Shown here one piece after another: positions 36,560 through 48,500 of a stretch of DNA of 64,000 nucleotides. How positions within the stretch are numbered: the stretch's first letter is position 1; the number at the start of each line of letters is the position of its first letter. Below the pieces are notes generated by a model. The model searched no databases. It was given only the letters and a program-made list of their open reading frames with translations, and had not been told where the DNA came from. Source of the DNA: Ancylostoma caninum (Eukaryota > Nematoda > Chromadorea > Rhabditida > Ancylostomatidae); assembly GCA_037903475.1 (NCBI GenBank), contig JBAJFG010000309.1, forward strand, positions 1,984,001-2,048,000. Reading direction: 5' to 3'. A program made the position numbers and the translations under genes.

Positions 36560-37729
36560 TAACCATAATCAAATCCAATCATACCCATCGATGTGATATT
36601 ATCCGTCCCTCCAATGGTGCATTTTGGCCTTGATCAGCGATTTTGTGAATTGGGTAAATAGTGGTAGAACACCTTCCAAGAGCTCCTCCTATTTTTGCTA
36701 CTGGCTTGTCCATGCATTTCTTCTTTTATTGAGTTCTACTGTGAGGGGCATGAGGGACACCTTTTTGGTGTATCAACTAAAAAAATAGATGAATAACTCG
36801 AAACGCATCATAGCGGAATTAATCGCCGCTGAAGAATGGTCGTTTGCGGTATCCAAGGTTCATGAATGCTCACTGAGTACAGTTTGTTCCTCAACAGAAC
36901 CGTGTATAATCGACAAACAGACTAATTCAAGTTATTTTAGCAATAGATCCACTGAAGTGCCTCTATCCTTCTTCCCCCTCAACTTTTAGCATGCTGATTT
37001 CAGTGGACCGCCTCCGCTCTTTGGTCACCAATTTTCATCTCTGATCGATGTTGGATAAATGACAGCTGCGAAAAAAATAGCACTTCTGGACAGCCAATGA
37101 CAAGCTTGAACTCGGCCATTTTTTCTGCGAATGATGCGTCGCGTTACGCACCGATGCGAACGACTGTGCGGGGCGATCCGGGAAAGTTTGCTACAAATGA
37201 TGAATAAGGTGAAGGTCCACAGTAGTGGGGACTTCTCCAGGGTCAGATAGGAGATACGTATTGGCCAATAAACGTAGTGGATGAAGCTGATTTAATCGGT
37301 CTGTCCAGCAGGCTCATGCTTTCCCTCCACTTCTGGATGTACGTAAGTCCAGGCCAGCTATGTCTGAAAATCCTCTATGTAAACTGCTGTATTCTTGGGA
37401 TTCCAACACATGAGCCGATTTTCGTTCGTCTGAGCCTTTCAAGGTTGTTCTCTTCCATGAAAAAATACGGCTACAAGAACCTGGGCTTCCTGGATAAAAT
37501 ATGGCAAAAACAACAGTGCGGTAGAGTTAAACTGAGCCAAACCTTAACCCCTTAGCTGTGCAAACTAGCAGAGCTATAAGGCTTGGAATCGTAACGATAT
37601 TTGCCTCCCTTCAGTCTGGCACAGTAGCAGAACTATTGTGTGCGAAAGCTGTGATGCAGCACTGATGGGATGGTTCTCCTGGAGACATTCTCAGGCAGGT
37701 TGCGAAGGGGTACCGGAGAACATTCAGCT
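36560..37729. other. unassigned region
   Basis: No gene or clear repeat recognised apart from TTACCC-family scraps before about 36660. Confidence 0.35.
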
Positions 37730-38460
37730 TTACATTGCAATTCTAAATTTCCCTATCTTTCGCCTAAAAGTAGAGATTAAACGAAATTTTGCATCCTCTA
37801 ATGATTTTTCCTTTGTTTCTTCCTCTGATTTGAAATATGTTCATTAATTTGGGCTTTATCCGGAAGCCGACTCATGTGGATTGGGAAAGACCAGCGCTCA
37901 ATAGGAATCCTTTCATTAGTGTGGTTTATCTAAAACTCCAAAACATGATGCATAACTTGCATCATGAATAATTTGCAGCGCTTATTGCTTATTCAGAAGT
38001 TTGATGAGAAATGGATGGGAAATCTCCCTAGATTCCTAGAGGGTCCACCATTTTCGTGGGTTCCCGAAGATTTGAGGAAAGAACCACCTATCCAAGTCGA
38101 TTGAACTGTAAGGGGCGGGGAGTCGTAGAAACAGCCTGTTTTTTAATACATATCACCCAACAGTTAGAAATCCGTACGGTTTACTTTCATCCTTGAAGAA
38201 GTTTATTAGAACTTTATATTTCCCTATATTCCGCCCAAAGGTAGAAATTAAACGGAATTTGGCATATTTTTAATGATTAGTGAGCATACTACAACATTTA
38301 TTACAACCTTACATTTCCCTATATTCCTAAGTCGATTGAAATGTAAGAAGTAGGGAGTCGTAGAAACAAAATCGGAAGCCTATCTTCTAATACATATCAC
38401 CCACCAGTTAGAAATCCGTACGGTTTACTTTCATCCTTGAAGAAGTTTGCAAATATACTC
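37730..38460 (+). repeat. diverged direct repeats, unit ~235 bp
   Basis: GGGAGTCGTAGAAAC, AATACATATCACCCA.CAGTT and AGAAATCCGTACGGTTTACT occur in the same order at 38100-38205 and 38334-38450. TTTCCCTAT.TT..GCC.AAA.GTAGA.ATTAAACG occurs at about 37745 and 38210. The arrangement suggests an old tandem duplication. Confidence 0.75.
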
Positions 38461-38462
38461 TC

Positions 38463-38749
38463 GGTCATCCTGATTCAATGCCGTTTTCTTTCCGGCCATA
38501 TCACTATGTCCTCACGCATCTCTAGCGCGAGCTAATGCAAGAGCGGTTGCGTAAGCACTGCTGCCCGATAACAGCTTCATTCATGCCCTGTATGAAACAT
38601 TTGGAGGCCGGTAACAGTTTCATACACTGACGAATGAAACCATCTCAGGCTTATACCGCTATGCTCCCGTCTTTGCATCAGCTCGCGCTACTGATGCTTG
38701 ATGTTAAAATGACATGGCAGCGGAGGAACAACACTGAATCAGGATGACC
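38463..38749. mobile_element. 287-bp MITE with GGTCATCCTGATTCA ends
   Basis: Terminal inverted repeats GGTCATCCTGATTCA and TGAATCAGGATGACC are perfect over 15 bases and continue with diverged pairing (TAGCGCGAGCT.ATGCAA in both arms). No clear target duplication and no ORF. Confidence 0.75.
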
Positions 38750-40394
38750 ATTACTATACATCTAGAAGCAGCTACAGCACTTTTATAACCTGCATCACCA
38801 AGAAGTGATGAGTTCCGACTCGGAAACTTTTTTTACAGACATGACTTTACCTTGCACTTCGATGGATATCTATGACTCTATGGTTTCTCAATACTATAAG
38901 GTCACGCTAAACTAATTTATTAAATGTGTGTCTCTCTATTCGAGAAATGTTCCCTAATATACCACTACTACTTGTCGAGGAATTCCATAAAATGGGTCTC
39001 ATGTCCTGCCATACTAACCAAAAAGGACTAGAACGCCCGAATTGGGATGTTCCATTCAAAACTATAGCCCGACGGAGCTGAACCCAACTCGTGCACTTGC
39101 ACGCAGCGGTCGTCCATTGGCGTTGTTCGATAACTCAATTTCTGCATGTGCAAACCGAGCCCTTCACTCTTTGCCCGGAAATTTGTCGTTTTGTTTCAGC
39201 CAGCACGTGCTATTCCATGTAGCAACTGGAGAAAGGTTTAGCCGTCGTCGAGAGGGGCACGTTCTCTACTTGTCCGGATGTCCTCCTCCTGTTTTGCGCA
39301 TGGAATTCAACGGAATTATCACATCACGGAGGTGTTGCCTTGCAATCTAATTTTGTATACTATCTTCTAACAAGATAACAGATCTAACCCGATTCCGTGA
39401 CTATGTCTTTATGGTATAGTCCATCTGTCTTCCTTGTTGTTTCAATTTTCCTTCGTGGAACTCAGCAAACACTGCAAACTAATGAAAGCTATGACATTAA
39501 TTGCCTTAGAGCCTTAATAGATTGCAAAAAATCAGGCAGACTGCTGGTCTTTCCATTATGCGCTAGCGCGACGCTCGTACTGGCACCTTTTCGCTCTTGT
39601 GGATCCAATTTTCTAATGGAATTTAGTAAAAATAGCAATACACAGCTTGCATCCAGAAAAAAATCCACTTCGCCACGCGAAACATAACCTCTCAACCCAT
39701 CCCACTCCACCTTCCCCATTGAGGATCAGATTAGACTGGACTTGGCCAAATTACTGTTGATTTATGATTCCATTTTTAGTTTGCTACTCGTCATCTTAAT
39801 CAGGTTGTACTCATGGGATTCTCTTGTTTATTTAGGTTTTTTTTGCCATCTTCACATCTTCTCCCACGTGATAGACATAAAAAACCACCTCCTTCCCTCC
39901 CATCTTTCCTTTACCTCCCCTTCCCCCCTCCTCCTAAAGCTGATCAAGTTGAACGTCATTGAATGACCGAGCAACGCCAGTCCAGTTGTGCAAATCGTTC
40001 TCAGCGGCTAAATACCCGACAACGGCGTCGAATGTTTCATACGACGGTGCACCTGCATAGGCGATGAGCTGAACTAGCGCCTGAGCTCTGCTCGCCCGCT
40101 CGTTGCTCAGTTCTTATTCTCGGAAACTACAGCCCCGGCATCGCTGAGTTGGAGCACTTCAGAGAGGGCAAAACCTTTCTTTTCCAGTGGTTCGGGGCGA
40201 AACCTTTCGACAGGTGGTCCTCTACACTTCCACTTCAGAGTTGCGTTACACCTTCCTTTTCCCACTCTTCTCTTTTTCTGTTTTCCTTTCTTTTTATGAT
40301 TAACGAATGGGGGGTTTATTTCGCTAAGTCTGAGGGATTTACACGTCCTCAACAATCCTATCACCCAAGGCCTAGGGTCGGTGAACACGATTGA
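38750..40394. other. unassigned region
   Basis: No supported gene. A 96-codon ORF at 39397 starts with a hydrophobic stretch but has no other support. Confidence 0.35.
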
Positions 40395-41030
40395 ATTAAT
40401 GTGGTTTATTATTATTAATATTCATAAAGTAATACATAGTAGAAAAGGGGACGTGGCTTTGCAGGGGGTAGATGAAGGGGAAAGGCCACCGGTCACTGCA
40501 CCACCTTCTACCTAAATGCCCCTATTGGCTCGGCCCACGCCTAATCTTAATCTTAATCTTATCTTAGTTGCATGGCGCAGCATGTTAGAAAACCACACAA
40601 CTTAATGCACGAAAACAAGCTAGCTAGTACAATGCAATTATATGAAGAATTAGCTGAGGTAAACATCAAGGAGAGAAAAAAAGCGAAAGAGAACAAATAA
40701 CCTACCTCAGGAAACTCCTGAGGTTTTCGTCTCTTGAATATCTGTCAACAGTGATTTTAAAATCACGAAAATTCCCCCAGTGATCTGTTTCTTGGATAAC
40801 TTGACTAAGTCTGAACTCGCTCTGTTAATGAAGTAGTTGAATCTCAACGAGTACCTCGTTTTTTTTTCCACCGTAGCTTAACCGAACCCCCTCCGGTTCT
40901 TGAATTAGTTAAGGTAAAAAATGCCTCGCCGTTCCGTTTTTGGTTGAGAATTTTCCATACCATAACTAAGTCATTCCTCCTCCTTCTTGCGGTTAACGGT
41001 TAATCACATTTATCAATAATATACTTGTTG
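40395..41030 (-). mobile_element. antisense CR1-like LINE fragment
   Basis: Read on the - strand, about 40975-40725 encodes a degraded RT C-terminus: DLVMVWKILNQKRNGEAFF, then SRTGGGSVKLRWKKKRGTR, a frame change, and RFNYFINRASSDLVKLSKK. These correspond to the late blocks of Jockey/CR1 proteins. The 3' end toward 40395-40425 is a TAA-rich tail. Clearly inactive. Confidence 0.6.
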
Positions 41031-43023
41031 ATAATTCTATGTGAGGAGTAGTGCAAACTCAGAAAGTGTGCGCAGCAGGGCGGGGGGCGTGGAAAAAAGT
41101 GGGGTTTTCGCTACTTTGGGGACCCGAGCGAAAAATTCTAAAAAATTGTAAAAATATTGGTTCAAGTGTTGAACAATTGATGACAAGTATTCAAAAAAAT
41201 AATAGTAATAATGAACAACTAAAAGCAAGCCAATACAAGTCTTTCATTTATTTTATAAATTAATTTTGAAAATTCGCCCCCCCCCCCCGCTCCCACGCCA
41301 CTCCCTTTAACCCGGCACTGGTGAGATATGTATGTCTCAACAGTTTTTACCATTTTGTATTGTTCTTTTGCATCGCATATGTATACTATCCTGTAATGAA
41401 CATAACTATATCAATAATGGACATAACCATATCAGTATATTGCATCCTTACTAATATTCAAAGCGTAAAGCCCATGGATTCATAAGATGTTACAAATTAG
41501 AAATGTTGTTAATCAATTTTTGAAAGTTTTTGAACTGAATAGATTTTTTTCCACGGATGGTAAACGAAAATTCCCTATTGTACGACCGGAAACCACGAGC
41601 GAAGTAGAATTCTTCACACGTGGAGTCGGCAAGGCATATGTTCGTTTGAGAAAGACCATCTGGTTATCCTTGGCCTCTTTCAAGTGAGGATAGTTAAAAT
41701 CATATTCACACCAGAGTTCTTCATAGGTTTTATTCCCATGCCTATATTTTGTTCTGGGTGTTATCCCAGTTTAATTTTAAACTACTGTCTTATTACAGCC
41801 TATTGAATAAGTGAATATAAAATGAATTAAGTGGAATAAGTGTTATCCATTATGTACTTGGTCACTTGTTTATGTCTGCAAATGAATAAATAAGTGACCG
41901 AATAAAGGAATGAAAATCTCAAAAAAAAAAACAACACTTTTACAACGTATGGCAAATGTGAATTCCCCGAAGTTTTCTCCATTTTCCTCTTCTTTGCCAG
42001 GATTTTAAATTTGCAAGGATCCTTTGTGGAAAGTGTAATCGTATTTTCGACTTTGCATAAATACTGCCTTTTATAGACCCGTGGCAAAATCATTTCCCAT
42101 GGAAAAACAGCGGTTCTGCAGAGGAGATGCGCATAATAAACTCTATTTCACGAAAAACGCACCAATGATTCATTAGTATTACTAGATAGTATATCTCTCG
42201 AGAGTAGCCGGCTCTCGTAGTCTTAAGCATTTCTTAAGCATGCAGTCTCTACGTCTGGTTCGTTTCGTTCCTCAGCCTCGCTATATTCTTTTTCCTTTGA
42301 AATATTCGCAAATATCCACTCCAGCTAGCGCCACAATATAGTGGCACTTCATCAATCACGCCACTGGCGCAGGTCTGCGATTTCTTCGGAGGTACCTTAT
42401 GCAGTAGATTCCAGAAGAATGTGCTACCTCGCTTTGATCTCCCGGTTTCATTGAGGTATTTAAATATGCGCTTTTTTTGATTTTGCAAAGTTTTAAGCCA
42501 ATATTTTGTTGACCCGTTACCGAAACTTTGGCCCATAGGATCCTCTTTTTTTCCTATCATCGACCCCCGTGAGAGACCACCACTGCCATCTTTTTTTGTT
42601 CAGAATCTGAAGAAATATCATCGAATGCTTGTTAGGACTCTTTTTCAGTTGCTTATTTATTTCAATACACCAATAAGGTGTGCCCTCTGGCAAACATTGA
42701 TGGCCGGAAAAGTAACCAATACGCATAAGTGAATAAAATAACGCAAAATTAATACGGAGGTAAATGTTATGAACGAAAGGAAACCGCCAAAAGAACCATT
42801 ATGTAGTACCAGAATCATATGGGGTCGTTTCTGAGTCCCGCACGACTACAATTTTTCATGGTTATTGTCTGACAGGATATATGGATACGAGTCGGACCGA
42901 TATTCCTTTTAATGCACACAATCCTTCGATTATTTGGGTTGTGATTCGAACTCATATTGTCAGAAGGACAATGACACAAAAAAAACTTGTGAAGAAACAT
43001 GCAGGAACTGCTTACGTTCATTT
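41031..43023. other. unassigned region
   Basis: AT-rich, with a C-homopolymer at about 41278-41290. Antisense ORFs at 42249-42726 have no recognised domain. Confidence 0.35.
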
Positions 43024-43026
43024 TTA

Positions 43027-43334
43027 GAGTATCCCCATAATTCGCCAGTTGAAAATGAATAAAAATGAACTGGCGAAATGAGAGATAGGGATCGTGGAAA
43101 TGATACGTATCGATTGCCACGTTACATAGCCATGGATGGACCAAACGGAGATCATCGCCCGTACGCTCGATCATGTGCCCGAAATGAACTGGCGATGTGA
43201 ATGAGTGAAGCGACAGTGGAAACGATGCATATCGATCACTACGTCAGTTATCATCGCTCTCACGTCTGAAGTCTCCTCATTCGCTTTATCCATGTGGCGA
43301 TCGCTACGATTGCTGACGAAGTCTGGGGATACTC
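43027..43334. mobile_element. 308-bp PIF/Harbinger-like MITE, TTA target duplication
   Basis: Terminal inverted repeats GAGTATCCCCA and TGGGGATACTC are flanked by TTA on both sides (43024-43026 and 43335-43337), the 3-bp duplication typical of PIF/Harbinger. The interior has a diverged duplication: AATGAACTGGCGA followed by GTGGAAATGATACGTATCGAT and later GTGGAAACGATGCATATCGAT. No transposase. Confidence 0.78.
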
Positions 43335-43337
43335 TTA

Positions 43338-45507
43338 CCGTATTTATTATCTAAAAACCTCAAATGAACATCACGTACCAACTCCATTTCTCTGCCAGTC
43401 ACTCTAATTTGCAGCGCTTATGAGCCAGAGTGACGCGGGTCCAACCTGACGCCTAATGAGCGCCGCCGTGAATTCTCATTTCGTCCGCGGTTTGGATTAG
43501 CGTCCAAACAGCGATTGTCAACAAGAGAGTGCTCCAGTAGGGCTGGCGCTGATCCAATTCGAACCTGCTCTACGAATTGATGTGCTTCAGTTCCACACAA
43601 AAACGCTCTCGATTTCGAGTACTCCAACTTCTTCACACTAGTACTCGGCACCAGCGTCAAAGTGGTTGTGGGATCCACAACTCGATTCGTGGCTTCTCCA
43701 CAATACCTGGACCAAAAAACCCTGAGCTGATGCTCACAGTTCTAGTTAGTTTCTATGGAGACTGAATGATGATCCCGATGATCGTTGAAATATCTTTCGC
43801 GACGAAGAGATTGCAAATGGAGCGGTCTCATCCAAAAATTTGTGGAATAATTCCAAGCGGGACACCAACGTCCTGATTAGTCTAAATCCACTTTGTGAAT
43901 CTATTTTCGGTATTGTTTTGATCTGCTCCGTCGATTAATTCTGCTAACTGTCCATGCTGGGTAATCTTTGCTTATGGACACCTTTATTTCATGCTGCACC
44001 CATTCTTCCTAGTAATGCGGGGGTTTCTTTTCGTTGGAAGCTTTTTTCAGTGGTGTTTCCAAGTACTTAAAGAGACTTTTTGCAGATTAGAAAATGTTTT
44101 TTTAAGGCATAAGCTTTACATTCTATTGTCTCCTAGTGAAGAAGAACAGGCTCTGTGCTTCATATACAAACACCTGCGGGAAAATATGCTCTTCAACCTA
44201 CATTGTAAATTAAAAATAGTTTTCATTTTGAAACGAAAGCTAAGTCCCTCTCTTTCCACCGGCTTTGGTCTTCTTCTTAATTCTTGAGACTTTATGATAT
44301 TCCAATTTATTCATATGCCTAGCATGAAATGAGAAAATATTTATTAATAGAGAGAAAAAGAAACAAAATAAGATAGAAATTCGAATAGATATGATTTGGA
44401 ATAAGTCGAGAATCGGAGTGCAATATTCGATAGAGAAGGCTCACCCATCTCTGATGGTAGGCGAACGCTTCCAAAAAGGTTTAAAGCTTCCAGCTTCCAG
44501 CTCATCTGGATTAGGCAAATTTTCCAGGACAAAAATGATGCATCGTGATATCTTCACTCTTATGTACTTGGTATTGCTCGCTTAGACAAGCCGCCAGAAC
44601 AAGGTTTACACACCCGTTAGGCCATACCATGAGAACTCGTTCACTTCAAGGGCCTTGAATAGCTTACTACCCTGTTATTACTGGAACTTTTATTAACTCT
44701 CCCACAGAAAGGGGGACGAGGAGGGTTGTGTGGCCGTTTTCCGATGAACAACCGGATTTCCTAATCTTATTCGAAATCGACTGTTTGTATGAGTTTACAT
44801 TCTACTCTATTAGTATCCCGTTCGATCGCAAAATGTCTCTTCTTTGTTTAACAAAAATAATTTTTATTTCGATTCTACTCGGAACTTTCTTTTTTCTCCC
44901 AAATTTGATCATCTCTTTAATCCTTGAAACCTTCTGATATTTCTGTACATATGTATTGTTAGCAAAGATGTCTTTTGTAACCTCTGATTAGTGCTGGCGA
45001 AAAGTGGTGAATTGTCCTCAAGATTTTATACATCCTTCTCCAAACCCGTACACATGCTTGCTCACACGCTCTTGATCCCTATCTTAGACACTTTTCATCC
45101 ACACTTGTGGCAGTGTTTCTATAACAATTCTGGCTAATCTATGGGTCCATTTACACATCCATAGGCTCTTCTCAAGAAGCTGATGTGAGCTCTGCGGAGT
45201 CGTTTTCATCCGGTTTTTGAGCGGGACTTTGTCTCGAAAGTGCAAAAAATTGCAGCTTGCTTCAACTGACTTTCTGTTTTTTCCGTGACAAGTGCCGACC
45301 TTGGCGTGACAAATCGCCCATCCCAGCCGTACCAAACGGCTCTTCCTTTGCGAGAAATGTTATTGCCCTGGTAAACTGCTGTTACTCTTCCGCTCAGCAC
45401 TCCACCACCCTCCACTCGATTTCCGAGACAATGTCCTAATCGCGTCCAATTGCCATAATCTGTTCCGCTCCCCTCGAAGGTGCGCAAGTTTCACGCTTGT
45501 TTTTCAG
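43338..45507. other. unassigned region upstream of the coiled-coil gene
   Basis: No supported exon. A CTCGTTCACTT relative of the CTCGTCCA repeats lies near 44640. Confidence 0.35.
45506..45507 (+). promoter_or_regulatory. possible spliced-leader acceptor for the coiled-coil gene
   Basis: GCTTGTTTTTCAG is a strong nematode 3' splice site lying 62 bases before the chosen ATG with no matching upstream exon, so it may accept a trans-spliced leader. A weaker TTTCCATAG acceptor ends at 45539. An in-frame TAG at 45537-45539 supports the ATG at 45570 if the leader joins here. Confidence 0.4.
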
Positions 45508-45569
45508 ATTTCACTTAGCTGCCACTTCTCTTTCCATAGACAACTTTGCCGCCCGAACACTGCCACAAA

Positions 45570-48500
45570 ATGTTTAGGACTGCCAGGGTGAGTTGCTTAG
45601 GCTGTTTAGGCCCTGTCTCCAGGGCTTAGGCGTTGTCTTTGTAGTCACACGATGGACACGTCGAGCTGGACAAGATCAAGGCGACCTGCGAGCGGCACGC
45701 AGACCTCTGCCAGCAGTACGCCAAGTGCAGCCTGGATCTGCAGATGAATGACGCTCAGCTCGAGATCCTCTCGGAAACTGCCGAAAACCTGCGCCAACGC
45801 CACGCTCAGATCAGAAGGAACATCGATGAGAAACCTCGTGAGTTAGGACTATCTACCTAGTTGTTTTTGAGAATACTTTTATAACCACCAACTTCAACGA
45901 AGCGCAAGTATGCAATAAACTATTCTTCACCGCTTTTCATCTAAAATCTATCCAACTAGTGGGAATAAACAAGGCCAGGTGTACCCAGGAACTCAAAGCA
46001 CCAGGAAAAACCTTAGCGCTAACCCCAGTAAAGGTGAGAGCTCATTGACGATCTTCGCCAGACGCTCATTTACTACCAGTAGTGTGGGAAGGCCATAAGG
46101 AACAAAGTTATAAAGTGGACTTCAGTTAGTATTATACTTCAATATTTCCTCAAAAATCTAAGGTAAGGCATGTATAAAGGATAAGGCGGCCGCGTTGGCC
46201 AGTCCTTTCTAGGGCGAGTTATAAAGTGGACTTCAGTTAGCACAGGTATTCTAAAACATATTTGCACCACATAAGAAAAGTTGCCTTGTTACCGTTTCGA
46301 TCCTACCACTGTAAGGAATCAAAACAAGAAATATGACTTTTCCCCAGAACTTACCAGTAGTGTGGGAAGGCCATAAGGAACAAAGAATTGCAAAAGAAGG
46401 AAACCTCATATGGATCTTGCTCCCCTCTAATCCACTTGTCCTTGTACGTCAGGCAGGTCTTTCAAACTTGGCTAATTGAACCTTATATTTACAATATATA
46501 TAGTGCCTATAGAATGATTTTCGGAATGGCAGGGAGTATGCAAGCTTAAGCAAGGCGGCTCAAAGAGGTTAATGTTGTCCATTTTGTTACACATACCATG
46601 TACCGCCATACTTGACTCCATAAATGACGAAAACGATGCACCAGATTCCTGAGCCAGGTCATGGATGAAATTATTGCTCAGTTAAGCATAAAATTATAAA
46701 TTATACTTATACATGATGCAATGTGATCCATTGTACATACTAAAATGAATGGATCCTTTGCTTTAACCTAATAGCAAGGTGGCAGAGGTCGTACCTCAGC
46801 TCTTCACCCTCCCAGACAACACTGGTTCCAATTTACCCCATCCGTGAAGGCGCTAGGTTCGGCTAGCCTGGGGCAAGAGCGTTGCCGCGATGATAACCTC
46901 TGTGATCAGTGAGCTACACCTATGTGCTTATGCATGCATATTTTGTGTAATCAGACTCTTAAAAAACGGAAACTTTGATTCCCGTCAAATATGCATCCTC
47001 TGATAAACATTTGCTGACGAAGATGTTCGTATGGTTTGGATTCAGTGTTATCTAATCGTTCATCCAGTTTATAACGAAACATTACCGGCAATTCGTAGTC
47101 CCTCGCCAACCCACCGCATTAGCGCCAAGGTATGAAAACATGGATGAATAAATCATATTGGTTAGCAGAGTGGATAAAAACAGTTGAGAACGTATAGGTG
47201 TTTTTCTTTCCTGAGAGTATGTATGTGCATGTATTGCATATGGGACTGGGAGAAATTTGATGCGATGTTCTGAACAGTGTTTTATTTGTAATGCCTTAAG
47301 CTTGTTTAGCCCGGGTACATATGTAAGCTCCCTTTCATAGGTGTAACATTATGCGTTGATCGAAGAGCTCATAAAGCTCACGGTCGCTAGCTTTGCTGGA
47401 ATCTATGTACATGAACGGCGACTCACTCAGATCTGAAACGCGGTCGTCTCCACATCTCAGTGTGGTAGTCCTGCATGACTTTTGATCCGGTTAGTTGAGC
47501 CACAAAATTGTCGAACATTTGCTTTATTGCCCTCACCCCCCCCCCCTTGCCCACCACCCCCATTTGAATGCGGTCTAGTATTTTGATTTCCAACCGAGAA
47601 GGCCTTTCCGCGGCTTTCCATAGGTCTGTTCCCAGGTACATCAGTGGAATTACCATGGTAAAGTGTTAGCGCGTCCTTATTTGCCCTTTATCTGGCACCC
47701 ATTAACATACTCTATGAGTATCATTCCCCATAGCTGGCAGCCAGATATGGATAAACATGACGTTGGCCATAGCCGGTTGCTACCTGTGGGTAATGATACT
47801 CACAGGTTTCAGATAACCCATTCATTCACAATTCATTCTTTCACTTCCAATCCCAGTGACGCATCCGGGCCAAGTTTGATCCTTTCAGTCTCCGACCACT
47901 AGGAAGTACCGTGGTGAAAATCTGTCAGTGGAGCAAATATTTGACAACCTCGTGTTCAGCTAACAAGTTTCTCTATAATTCGCAAAGAGTTTTCCATTTT
48001 CCACTGTTAGGTTGGGTAATCTTATACTCGCGGGTACGATTACCCATTTATAACAGCTGCGCCTGGATACATCACCGAGATTACCCAGGGTAAATGTGTT
48101 GACGCCCATGTTTTCTGTAACGTGTTAACACGTTGACTCTGATTAATCTGTTATGCATGCTGACCCTAATTACTAGGTTGGTGCAAAAGAAATGGCGCGA
48201 TTTTTTTTTCAAAACCATGTAATTTTCTTTAAGTGTAGTATGAGGTCCAGGTATGGTTACATGCTCGTAGAGCAAAACAAGCTCTTTTGTGCTGTACCTA
48301 TAAGAGATGTCGGGTGGAGTTAGGAGCCACGAATTCCCAAAAATCTCGCCTTCAATTTCTTGAATTCCGGGATTTTTTAGCAGTACCGCCAGCAGTATAA
48401 CCCAAAACGCTTTCTTTGTATTTATTAGGTCAGGACGCCAGTATTTACACCATATTTGAGCTCTGGTATATGAGGCAATGGCTTTGTGTTGATGAAATGT

